Shown here: one piece after another, positions 1 through 5,755 of the stretch
Numbering within the stretch: position 1 is the first letter of the stretch
How the letters are laid out: every line of letters starts with the position of its first letter
Assembly (NCBI GenBank): GCA_023396555.1
Contig: JAEWWC010000217.1
Coordinates: 1 to 13,371 of the forward strand
Length of the DNA stretch: 13,371 bases
From: Bacillota bacterium
GTDB taxonomy: Bacteria; Bacillota; Clostridia; Christensenellales; SZUA-584
Direction: 5' to 3'
Notes under the pieces: generated by a model
Told to the model about the DNA's origin: nothing
Database searches by the model: none
What the model saw: the letters and a program-made list of their open reading frames with translations, nothing else
Program-made: the position numbers and the translations under genes

Positions 1-20
1 AAAGTAGGAATGAGTCTATC

Positions 21-812
21 ATGGGAACAAAGATATTCTGCTTTTCCGCTACAGGGAACTCTTTATATATCGCTCGCAATATAGCCGAAAAAATAGAGCA
101 TTGTGCTGTTCTGCCCATCACATCAAGCGTACCGAACGAACTTGTCGGCGGTGTTGGACAGTCTGTCGGTTTTGTGTTTCCAGTTTACTTCAATGGCTTG
201 CCCAAGATAGTCAAGCGCTTTGCCGAGGCGCTCAACATAGACCCCCATACCTACTGCTTTGCCATTGCTGATTCGGGAGGAACGCGCGCCAATGCGCTGG
301 GAATGCTGGATGACGTACTGATTTCAAAAGGCGTTCGATTATCTTATGCCGACGAGATCAAGATGCCCGGGAGTTATATCATAGCCCATCATGCCCCGGA
401 TCGGGCGCAAGCGGACAAAGTCATTGCAGAGGCTGCTATAAGGACACAAGCCATTGCAGCAGCGGTTGCCAGTCATGAGCTGCGGCCTGTTAAGCAGAAA
501 GCCAAGCTGTGGAGCAAAATAATCAATGACAGGTTCTTATACAAAAACGCCCACAAGCTGGATGAAAAATTTACAGCGACTGAAGAGTGTACGGGCTGCG
601 GTTTATGCGCTGATGTATGCCCTGTCAATAATATAATAATCGAAAATAGCCGGCCATGCTGGCGGCATCGTTGTGAACAGTGTCTGGCGTGTCTTCACTG
701 GTGCTCTTGCGAAGCGATCGAATACGGAAAGGAAACCATCGGACGAAAAAGATATCACAATCCGTATATAGTGGCCACTGATATTGTCCATCATACTCCC
801 CCATGGACATAA
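21..812 (+). CDS. EFR1-family flavodoxin/ferredoxin protein
   Basis: A 263-residue protein with a flavodoxin-like N-terminal half and a ferredoxin-like C-terminal end. The phosphate-binding loop FSATGNS (residues 8-14) matches the (F)SGTGNS loop that holds FMN in this family. Two full CxxCxxCxxxC clusters follow at Cys190/193/196/200 and Cys218/221/224/228, so two [4Fe-4S] centres are expected. From family knowledge this is a cytoplasmic electron carrier or flavin-iron-sulfur reductase of anaerobes; the physiological partner is unknown. The ATG at 21 follows GTAGGA at 4-9, a weak but acceptable ribosome binding site; the other nearby ATG (position 10) is out of frame. Its promoter lies outside the window. 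It converges on the oxidoreductase at 923-2011 and shares a two-way terminator with it. The second cluster lacks the usual proline after the fourth Cys. Confidence 0.9.
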   Translation: MGTKIFCFSATGNSLYIARNIAEKIEHCAVLPITSSVPNELVGGVGQSVGFVFPVYFNGLPKIVKRFAEALNIDPHTYCFAIADSGGTRANALGMLDDVLISKGVRLSYADEIKMPGSYIIAHHAPDRAQADKVIAEAAIRTQAIAAAVASHELRPVKQKAKLWSKIINDRFLYKNAHKLDEKFTATEECTGCGLCADVCPVNNIIIENSRPCWRHRCEQCLACLHWCSCEAIEYGKETIGRKRYHNPYIVATDIVHHTPPWT

Positions 813-820
813 CTACGCAC

Positions 821-851
821 AAAAAAACCACGTCAAAACGGCGTGGTTTTT
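821..851. terminator. Bidirectional intrinsic terminator between convergent genes
   Basis: Ten base pairs form between AAAAACCACG (823-832) and CGTGGTTTTT (842-851) around a 9-nt loop. The + strand has five T at 847-851; the - strand has seven T opposite 821-827. It can therefore end the EFR1 transcript and the convergent oxidoreductase transcript. On the - strand it directly follows the 60-nt repeat element at 851-910. Confidence 0.8.
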
Positions 852-910
852 ACAGCGGGGTCTGGGAGGCTGAGCCTCCAGCGGAGCGCAAGCAGCGCCT
901 TGTGACCTTA
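851..910 (-). repeat. 60-nt two-hairpin 3'UTR element, copy A
   Basis: This segment is nearly identical to 2340-2399. On the - strand it starts 12 nt after the stop codon of the gene at 923-2011 and runs straight into an intrinsic terminator. It contains the perfect hairpin GGAGGC-TCA-GCCTCC (- strand), and a second, weaker stem (CAAG/CTTG or AGGC/GCTT) closer to the stop codon. It has no reading frame of note. Its function is unknown; position and structure suggest an RNA element at mRNA 3' ends. Confidence 0.75.
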
Positions 911-922
911 AATATTACGCTA

Positions 923-2011
923 TCACTCTTCCCCCTTGGCCTCTTCAAACTCAGTTTTAAGTGTGTCCACCATTTCCTTGACGGAGACGATGGATTCCGT
1001 ACGGTAGGCGTTCTGCCCGGCAAACGCGAACCCGTGTTTAAAGTTACCCTTCTTTGCGTTCAGCAACGCTAGCGCGATGCAGTACGGACTATCCTTGTAC
1101 GCGCACGTCGTGATGCAGTGGTACGGGCAGCTGTACGGTTTTTTCTCACCCGCCATGGAGCTTTGCAAAAACTCGTTGATGATGGCACGGCCCGGCAGCC
1201 CCACCGGGCTCTTGATGATACCGATGTCCTCCTGCTTCGCGTCGATGTAGCTGTTCTTGAACGCGTCGGACGCGTCGCATTCTACCGTCGGCACAAACCG
1301 TGTCCCCATCTGCACGCCGTCAGCCCCCAGTTGCATAATGTTATAGATATCCTCGCCAGTGTAGATGCCGCCTGCCGCGATCACCGGTATGTTTCTGCCG
1401 CTGCGCTCTTCGATTATCCGCACCTCTTTGATCACATCGGGTATCAGCTTCTCCAGCGCGTAGTCAGGGTTGTTGATCTGCTCCGGCTTAAACCCCAGAT
1501 GTCCGCCCGCTTTAGGCCCTTCCACCACAAACGCGTCGGGAACGTATTCGTAATCGTTCATCCACTTTTGCGCGATGATTCGCGCCGCCTTGCCAGACGA
1601 TACGATGGGCACCAGCTTCGTCTTCTTGCTGCCCTTCAAAAAACCAGGCAGACTGAGCGGCAAACCCGCGCCCGCAAATATCACATCGATCTTTTCATTG
1701 ATCGCTGTTTTGACCATGTCCGAAAAGTTGCTGAGCGCCACCATGATGTTGACGCCGATGATGCCTTTGGATGCGCTCCTCGCTTTTTTAATCTGCTCGA
1801 TCAACGCGTTGATGTTGGACTGCTCAAAATCGCGGTTGCACCCGTACTCCTGCATGCCGATACCCGCGGTGGCGATGACGCCCACGCCGCCCTGGTTCGC
1901 GACTGCCGACGCAAGGCCGGACAACGATATGCCAACGCCCATGCCGCCCTGTATGACGGGCAGCTTCGCTTTCAGATTCCCTATAATGAGGTCTTTCATT
2001 ATTAAGTCCAT
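923..2011 (-). CDS. FMN-dependent enoyl-ACP reductase II / nitronate monooxygenase family protein
   Basis: A 362-residue TIM-barrel flavoenzyme of the FabK/2-nitropropane dioxygenase family (COG2070). Visible landmarks are the N-terminal loop QGGMGVGIS (residues 21-29), the EGPKAGGHLG segment carrying the family's active-site His, the phosphate-binding AAGGI, and GADGVQMGTRF. The C-terminal part has a Cys-rich stretch (CPYHCITTCAYKDSPYC) followed by LLNAKKGN and an FAGQNAYR-like segment, as in many clostridial homologues. The sequence does not settle whether it reduces enoyl-ACP in fatty acid synthesis or oxidises nitronates; no fab genes are adjacent. The ATG at 2011 was chosen because GAGGA (2021-2025) lies 9 nt upstream; the in-frame ATG four codons later has no such site. 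A TTAACT-17-TATCAT promoter lies upstream. It appears to be a single-gene unit ending in the 60-nt repeat and terminator. Confidence 0.88.
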   Translation of the reverse strand: MDLIMKDLIIGNLKAKLPVIQGGMGVGISLSGLASAVANQGGVGVIATAGIGMQEYGCNRDFEQSNINALIEQIKKARSASKGIIGVNIMVALSNFSDMVKTAINEKIDVIFAGAGLPLSLPGFLKGSKKTKLVPIVSSGKAARIIAQKWMNDYEYVPDAFVVEGPKAGGHLGFKPEQINNPDYALEKLIPDVIKEVRIIEERSGRNIPVIAAGGIYTGEDIYNIMQLGADGVQMGTRFVPTVECDASDAFKNSYIDAKQEDIGIIKSPVGLPGRAIINEFLQSSMAGEKKPYSCPYHCITTCAYKDSPYCIALALLNAKKGNFKHGFAFAGQNAYRTESIVSVKEMVDTLKTEFEEAKGEE

Positions 2012-2067
2012 CAGTTTACTTCCTCGTTATTATTTACTTTTAGTTTTTAATGAATGCGACGAAATTT

Positions 2068-2096
2068 ATGATACGATCTTAAAAATGAAAAGTTAA
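2068..2096 (-). promoter_or_regulatory. Candidate sigma-A promoter of the 923-2011 gene
   Basis: On the - strand, TTAACT (2091-2096) and TATCAT (2068-2073) are separated by exactly 17 nt, matching 4/6 and 5/6 consensus bases. The expected start is about 50 nt before the ATG at 2011. Confidence 0.5.
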
Positions 2097-2309
2097 GAGC
2101 TTACAATAAATCAGGACGCTTCGCCATTGTTAGCATTGCTAACCATTTGTTTCAGCATAACACACAAAGCGATTCCGATATATAGCAACAGGCGTCATTT
2201 ATAAAGAGTTTACAATTGAGAGAGATGACGTTCCATTTTGGATATTGCGGAGGGGTAATCTTTTAATAAATTTTACCACACTCCTCCCCCTATTCATACA
2301 AGATAGTAC
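2097..2309. other. Intergenic region with one perfect palindrome
   Basis: Together with the promoter stretch and the terminator/repeat on either side, this forms a gene-free gap between 2012 and 2411. It is AT-rich compared with the flanking genes. The only clear structure is the palindrome GTTAGC-ATT-GCTAAC at 2129-2143, a possible operator about 33 nt upstream of the -35 of the gene at 923-2011. A 15-nt stretch at 2178-2192 recurs inverted at 8903-8917. A 13-codon ATG frame at 2225-2266 is present but I do not call it a gene. Nothing else is recognisable. Confidence 0.4.
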
Positions 2310-2340
2310 AAAAAACCCAAGTCGTATCGACATGGGTTTT
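2310..2340 (-). terminator. Intrinsic terminator of the DUF434 gene
   Basis: Arms at 2312-2319 and 2333-2340 pair over 8 bp. After an A·A mismatch a further 4 bp form (2321-2324 with 2328-2331) around a 3-nt loop. The - strand T-run (opposite 2310-2315) follows the hairpin, so it works for the leftward gene. It directly follows copy B of the 60-nt element. Confidence 0.8.
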
Positions 2341-2399
2341 ACAGCGAGGTTTGGAGGCTGAGCCTCCAGCGGAGCGCGAGGCAGCGCCTCACGACCTTA
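2340..2399 (-). repeat. 60-nt two-hairpin 3'UTR element, copy B
   Basis: Second copy of the element at 851-910, with two single-base length differences that cancel. On the - strand it starts 12 nt after the stop codon of the gene at 2412-3134, the same spacing as copy A. Hairpin 1 is GAGGC-GCT-GCCTC, extendable by three pairs. Hairpin 2 is GGAGGC-TCA-GCCTCC. Because both hairpins use GAGGC/GCCTC arms, they could also pair crosswise. Confidence 0.75.
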
Positions 2400-2411
2400 T
2401 CCCTTATCCCA

Positions 2412-3134
2412 TCAATCCAACGAATCCCCCATAACGTCCACGATCCACACATCGGGAACCTCCGGTATCAAAATCCCGTTCAGGTTCAGCCACGAAGGGC
2501 AGCGGTCGAGTATCGCACTGTCGCTGGTGACCACGTTCGGGAGATCATACAGCACTGCGTCCACATTGGGAACCAGCTCGATACCCACGGGCAAGCCCGC
2601 CTCCTCCGCCAGCTCCGCGATGCGCACCTTGAGCCGTCCGGAGTTGGACACCGGCGCGTCCAGCCAGAACACCGCGCGCGAAACGGAGAGCGACTGCAGG
2701 CGGGAGATCGTGGCGCGTATAGCAGCGTCCGTTTTGCCGATCAGCCGGTAGGTGCCGCGCAGGCCCGCGAGGTCACGGAACGTGCCGTCCATGCAGCGCA
2801 AAACGGGCGAGCCGGACATCGCCACCTCCAGCGTGATGATCAGGTTGAAGCCGTCGATGTGCACCTCCGCACCCGCAACGGCTTCGGGAGGCAGCTGCTT
2901 TGAGCGGCGCACGGCGATGTCTTCCCGCGCCGAGACGACGCGCGTGAGCGCTACCCGCTGCCGCTCGGACAGCAGATGATGGTTGCCCACGAACGTGGAC
3001 GCGCCCTTGACGGGGTAGCCGCGGTTCAGCAGGAAATACAGCTCGTCCCCCGCGCACCGGAGCGTTTGGAGCGCCTCGTCCGAAAAATCGCGTTTGTCGT
3101 CCGGCGAATACCCACGCCGTGTGGATTCGGCCAT
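2412..3134 (-). CDS. DUF434 domain-containing protein (possible PIN/NYN-like nuclease fold)
   Basis: A 240-residue protein. Residues about 20-70 carry the DUF434 pattern (ELYFLLNRGYPVKGASTFVG...LSERQR), and about 88-235 match the domain that usually accompanies it (IDGFNLIITLE...SGSPVLRCMDGTFRDLAGLRGTYR...WLDAPVSNSG...TSDSAIL). The biochemical role of this family is not established. I infer a possible PIN/NYN-like fold from the spacing of IDGFN (Asp94, Asn97), WLDAP (Asp159) and TSDSAILD (Asp205, Asp210), which resembles acidic residues in NYN-type RNases. The ATG at 3134 is preceded by GGAAGGAG with only 4 nt of spacing. A candidate promoter lies in the 73-nt gap before it, so it may be transcribed alone or with the upstream small gene. 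It ends in the 60-nt repeat plus terminator. Confidence 0.85.
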   Translation of the reverse strand: MAESTRRGYSPDDKRDFSDEALQTLRCAGDELYFLLNRGYPVKGASTFVGNHHLLSERQRVALTRVVSAREDIAVRRSKQLPPEAVAGAEVHIDGFNLIITLEVAMSGSPVLRCMDGTFRDLAGLRGTYRLIGKTDAAIRATISRLQSLSVSRAVFWLDAPVSNSGRLKVRIAELAEEAGLPVGIELVPNVDAVLYDLPNVVTSDSAILDRCPSWLNLNGILIPEVPDVWIVDVMGDSLD

Positions 3135-3164
3135 TATGCTCCTTCCCGCGTTTCGTTATTTCCC

Positions 3165-3193
3165 ATTTTACCACAGTGCGCCCGGCTTGTCCC
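3165..3193 (-). promoter_or_regulatory. Candidate promoter of the DUF434 gene
   Basis: On the - strand GGGACA (3188-3193) and TAAAAT (3165-3170) are 17 nt apart, matching 4/6 and 5/6 consensus bases. It lies between the small upstream gene and the DUF434 start. Confidence 0.4.
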
Positions 3194-3207
3194 CACATGG
3201 CAGCGGT

Positions 3208-3513
3208 CTACGAATTGTTTTTGCTGTCCAGATCGTCCCGCGAGGCCTTATAGGATATCAACGTGCCGACCGCCGCGACGAAGTTTCCGAGTATGTTCTC
3301 CTGAGTGGGCGTCAGGCCCTCCGTCATGATGTCGGCGAGTATGGCTGCGAGTACGGTCCCCATCCTCGAGGGCAATACCTCCAGCCATATCTTGGGCGCA
3401 AACTGGTTGCTGAGCGCATCGATGTCGCCCTGGGTGACGTCGCACTTGGCGAGAACGTCTGATTTTTCTTGCGTATCGTCGTTTTGGCTGGTGTTTTCAA
3501 GCTCGTCGCTCAT
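3208..3513 (-). CDS. Small acidic protein of unknown function
   Basis: I do not recognise a named family. From the ATG at 3513 the protein has 101 residues. The first 20 are polar and acidic (MSDELENTSQNDDTQEKSD) and probably disordered. The middle is more hydrophobic (FAPKIWLEVLPSRMGTVLAAILADIM), and a segment LTPTQENILGNFVAAVGTLISYKASR could form an amphipathic helix. There is no signal peptide or convincing membrane span, so it is probably cytoplasmic. A GTG start at 3525 would add four residues. I prefer the ATG because GGTGA (3518-3522) lies 4 nt upstream, and because it overlaps the stop of a possible upstream frame as ATGA, a translational-coupling arrangement. It lies 73 nt upstream of the DUF434 gene on the same strand. 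Confidence 0.6.
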   Translation of the reverse strand: MSDELENTSQNDDTQEKSDVLAKCDVTQGDIDALSNQFAPKIWLEVLPSRMGTVLAAILADIMTEGLTPTQENILGNFVAAVGTLISYKASRDDLDSKNNS

Positions 3514-3620
3514 CCGCTCACCCACGCTTTCCCGTCGAAATGCCCCGCCCCTTCCATATCATATTCGCGCCGCGCTGGCATGTGAATCCGGGTGAAAAAG
3601 GCCGCCTGTATCGCGTTCAC
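3510..3620 (-). CDS. Possible 36-codon small ORF overlapping the next gene (ATGA)
   Basis: From the GTG at 3620 the frame reads MNAIQAAFFTRIHMPARREY, continues with DMEGAGHFDGKAWVSG, and stops in a TGA that overlaps the ATG at 3513. An internal ATG at 3581 would give 23 residues. The ATGA overlap and ordinary-looking amino acid composition favour a real small gene or leader peptide. The lack of a clear ribosome binding site before either start argues against it. No homology can be claimed from reading alone. Confidence 0.3.
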   Translation of the reverse strand: MNAIQAAFFTRIHMPARREYDMEGAGHFDGKAWVSG

Positions 3621-3628
3621 ATGTTAAC
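3615..3628. promoter_or_regulatory. Imperfect palindrome between divergent genes
   Basis: GTTCACATGTTAAC reads the same on both strands except for one mismatched pair. It sits between the leftward small gene and the rightward lipoprotein gene, where an operator could act on both. No regulator is encoded nearby. Confidence 0.25.
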
Positions 3629-3755
3629 AGTTTGTTCATTTTAGTGTTACAGCATGTATCACATTTTTCGACGCCGCTGTGCTAATATGCCATTATCGAA
3701 GATCGCACGAAACCCGAAGCGGGATGACATAAAAAGCGACTCTGAAAGGATGGAT

Positions 3756-3974
3756 ATGTCGGCTACTACGCGCTTCAATCTGATTATACTGGCAGCCGTC
3801 GCGCTGGTGCTGGTTGCGGCACTGTCCGCGGGGTGCGGCCCCACCAGAACGGTGGTCAGCACAACCCCTGCGCCTTCGGCCACAGCCGCCTTAAGCGGTT
3901 CGGCGGTGATATTGCCCAATGAAAGTTTGCCGCCGCTGCCGGGCGCTATGTCCGGCGAGGCTTCGCAGCCATAA
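3756..3974 (+). CDS. Short lipoprotein
   Basis: A 72-residue protein: a short positive N-terminus, a hydrophobic segment (about residues 9-23) and the lipobox LSAGC with the lipidated Cys at position 27. The mature part is only about 46 residues, rich in Thr, Ala, Ser and Pro, with no recognisable domain. It should sit on the outer face of the membrane, and its role is unknown. The ATG at 3756 was chosen because GAAAGGA (3744-3750) is 5 nt upstream; longer frames from 3654 or 3750 lack this spacing and would bury the signal peptide. A possible extended -10 (TGC-TAATAT) ends at 3688. The reading frame alone is weak evidence; the clean lipobox and ribosome binding site support it. Confidence 0.6.
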   Translation: MSATTRFNLIILAAVALVLVAALSAGCGPTRTVVSTTPAPSATAALSGSAVILPNESLPPLPGAMSGEASQP

Positions 3975-4049
3975 ACCAGCGGAGCCTCACGGCGGACAGC
4001 GCTGCTCTACTGCTAATTCCATAACCATATAAACCCTTTTTCTTTCTTG

Positions 4050-4129
4050 GCCGCCAGAGCCCTCCGGCGGCAGACAGTCTCCGCCGGTCTTGCGGATGGT
4101 CCCGCAACCGGTTCCGCAGGCTGGCGGAG
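4050..4129 (+). other. GC-rich structured segment with mutually exclusive pairings
   Basis: This lies in the 336-nt gap between the lipoprotein and the DUF975 gene. Three strong pairings compete: GCCGCC (4050-4055) with GGCGGC (4066-4071); CCGGCGG (4064-4070) with CCGCCGG (4081-4087); and CTCCGCC (4079-4085) with GGCGGAG (4123-4129). The last encloses TTGCGG/CCGCAA (4090-4095 with 4102-4107). It matches no riboswitch class I know. It could be a structured 3'UTR, a small RNA ending at the terminator at 4196-4222, or a palindromic repeat. The rest of the gap (3975-4049) starts with CCAGCGGAGC, a 10-nt match to the 60-nt element, and is otherwise unremarkable. Confidence 0.4.
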
Positions 4130-4195
4130 CATTGTTTTTAGCAATCAGACCTTCATGGTTTTCTCTCCGGATAGTTTATGTTTGCATCAGCTTTG

Positions 4196-4222
4196 GCCGC
4201 AGCTCAACGCGGCTCTTTTTTT
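4196..4222 (+). terminator. Intrinsic terminator
   Basis: GCCGC (4196-4200) pairs with GCGGC (4209-4213) across an 8-nt loop, followed by TC and seven T (4216-4222). It would end transcripts from the lipoprotein or structured segment before the DUF975 promoter. Confidence 0.55.
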
Positions 4223-4243
4223 CGCCGCCTGTTTGTTATACCG

Positions 4244-4272
4244 TTGTAAGGCTGCACAACTAGTCATATAAT
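4244..4272 (+). promoter_or_regulatory. Sigma-A promoter of the DUF975 gene
   Basis: TTGTAA (4244-4249) and a perfect TATAAT (4267-4272) are separated by 17 nt. Transcription should start near 4279, leaving a leader of about 30 nt that holds the GGAGG site at 4299-4303. Confidence 0.75.
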
Positions 4273-4310
4273 GGCAGTGACATATTACACCTTTTTTTGG
4301 AGGTTCAGTC

Positions 4311-5039
4311 ATGAAACTGCGTGCGGATATCAAGCGGCAGGCGAAAGAACGCTTTGCCGCGCAGTACGGCGTGTCGGTGGGCGCGCTGCTGCTGTATATT
4401 GTCATTTCAGGAGCAGTCTCGGTGATCAATTACATCATCAACGCTCCCATCGTGCTCCATAACTATATTTATATGTTCACCCGTCGTGGCATGCTGCTTC
4501 CCTATGTACCTGTCACGGATTACCTGATGATGATCGGTTACTTGGTCATCATTTTCGTCGTGATCCCGATGGTGGTGGGTTACAATGCGTTCGCGCTGCG
4601 CGTATACCGCGGCATGCCGGCCGATATAAACGGCATGTTCCGCGACGGTTTTTCGAACTACTGGCGGCACGTGGGCGGCATGCTGTGGATGGGGCTGTTC
4701 GCATACCTGTGGACGTTGCTGTTCGTAATCCCCGGCATTATCAAGATGTTCTCGTATTTCCTGACGCCGTATATATTGGCCGACTGCCCCAACGTGACGG
4801 CCACCGATGCGCTCAAGCTCTCGATGCGCATGACGGCAGGCCACAAGGGCAGGATATTCGTGCTGGTCCTCTCCTTCATCGGCTGGGGGGTGCTATCGCT
4901 ACTGACGGCCGGCCTTCTTGGTATATTCTACTCAACGCCATATTACAATACCAGCAAGGCGGGGCTCTACGACGAACTGAAGAACGAAGCGCTCGCAAAA
5001 GGCGTCGTCTCTCCTCTGGAACTCGGTATGGCGGCATAA
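4311..5039 (+). CDS. DUF975 family integral membrane protein
   Basis: A 242-residue polytopic membrane protein. Likely membrane segments are at about residues 22-44, 71-96, 123-145 and 180-206. Family landmarks are the N-terminal MKLRADIKRQAKERF, NAFALRVYRG, VIPGIIKMFSYFLTPYILAD (139-158), SMRMTAGHKG (171-180), FIGWG (189-193) and the C-terminal PYYNTSKAGLYDEL. DUF975 proteins are common in Firmicutes and have no established function. The start is clear: GGAGG at 4299-4303, 7 nt before ATG 4311. A strong promoter and a strong terminator enclose it, so it is a single-gene unit. Confidence 0.88.
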   Translation: MKLRADIKRQAKERFAAQYGVSVGALLLYIVISGAVSVINYIINAPIVLHNYIYMFTRRGMLLPYVPVTDYLMMIGYLVIIFVVIPMVVGYNAFALRVYRGMPADINGMFRDGFSNYWRHVGGMLWMGLFAYLWTLLFVIPGIIKMFSYFLTPYILADCPNVTATDALKLSMRMTAGHKGRIFVLVLSFIGWGVLSLLTAGLLGIFYSTPYYNTSKAGLYDELKNEALAKGVVSPLELGMAA

Positions 5040-5063
5040 CAAAACAGCAGCTTTGGCTATGCT

Positions 5064-5088
5064 AGGACGGGCAAACACCCGTCCTTTT
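5064..5088 (+). terminator. Intrinsic terminator of the DUF975 gene
   Basis: GGACGGG (5065-5071) pairs perfectly with CCCGTCC (5078-5084) around a 6-nt loop, extended by an A-T pair, and is followed by four T (5085-5088). It starts 25 nt after the stop codon. Confidence 0.8.
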
Positions 5089-5161
5089 CTATGCTGCGCG
5101 GTATAAGGTGGGGTGCCCTCCGAATAGACATGTATATGATCATTCTTTGGAGGGGACGCCA

Positions 5162-5674
5162 TTGAGCTACACATATCCGAACGGTCAGCCTCAGGGCCAG
5201 CCTGCCCAATTCACAAACATACTGCGCGAGATACTCATTGCGGAGATCTATGCGATCCATGGCTATCAGCAGCACATCGCAGACTCAAACATGGAGGACG
5301 TCAATAATGTCTGGTATAGCATCATGCTGGACGAAAAGAAACACTACGGTTGGCTGCTCGTACTGCTTCGGAAATATGACCCCGAAGAGGAGCAGGCATA
5401 TCAACAGCATTTAACCGTCCGATTGGGCCCCAATGCACCCATGCAGGCCTATAAACCGGATTACGACCGGCAGATCATACTCAACAACATACGGCAGGAT
5501 ATCAAGGGCGAACTGGAAGCCGTGGTGCTGTATGAGGAGCAATTGCAGCATATGCCGTATCTGGACCTTCGCCAGACGCTGCAGAATATCATCAGCGATG
5601 AGAAAGGGCATACGGAGCATCTCACCCGTCTGCTGCTCAAATACGACCCCGATCCATACAACGGTCTGACATAA
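5162..5674 (+). CDS. Ferritin-like diiron protein
   Basis: A 170-residue, mainly helical protein. Four expected metal-ligand motifs of a ferritin-like four-helix bundle are present in order: Glu28 in EILIAEIY, E58xxH61 in LDEKKH, Glu117/119 in GELEAV, and E147xxH150 in SDEKGH. The two halves look duplicated: DEKKH...LLRKYDPEE and DEKGH...LLLKYDPDP. From family knowledge a role in iron or oxygen chemistry (rubrerythrin-like, without the rubredoxin domain) is plausible, but the substrate is unknown. The TTG at 5162 was chosen because GGAGGGG (5149-5155) lies 6 nt upstream; a GTG at 5108 would put that site inside the gene. TATGAT at 5135-5140 is too close to the ribosome binding site to be a convincing promoter. 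It converges on trpZ with a shared terminator. Confidence 0.85.
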   Translation: MSYTYPNGQPQGQPAQFTNILREILIAEIYAIHGYQQHIADSNMEDVNNVWYSIMLDEKKHYGWLLVLLRKYDPEEEQAYQQHLTVRLGPNAPMQAYKPDYDRQIILNNIRQDIKGELEAVVLYEEQLQHMPYLDLRQTLQNIISDEKGHTEHLTRLLLKYDPDPYNGLT

Positions 5675-5687
5675 AGGCTGCTTTTAT

Positions 5688-5728
5688 AAAAACGCCCTGC
5701 CGGCTTCGCAGACCGACAGAGCGTTTTT
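5688..5728. terminator. Bidirectional terminator between ferritin-like gene and trpZ
   Basis: AAAAACGC (5688-5695) pairs with GCGTTTTT (5721-5728). Inside are CTG/CAG and CGG/CCG pairs interrupted by C·A mismatches. The T-run on the + strand and A-run on the left serve both directions between convergent genes. Confidence 0.8.
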
Positions 5729-5755
5729 GTGCTTATTGTGGTTTCATGGCTCAGA

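Noticed and set aside
803..1072. 89-codon + strand frame starting inside the end of the EFR1 gene
   Set aside because: It reads through the terminator and the 60-nt repeat into the antisense of the next gene, with no ribosome binding site.
1118..2005. Long + strand open frame (295 codons) opposite the FabK/nitronate monooxygenase-like gene
   Set aside because: Its translation is rich in Arg, His and Asp with no domain, while the - strand frame carries clear FMN-binding motifs and a ribosome binding site. It is a shadow of the real gene.
2225..2266. 13-codon frame (MTFHFGYCGGVIF) as a leader peptide
   Set aside because: There is no gene downstream on that strand, no attenuator pairing, and only a weak purine-rich stretch upstream.
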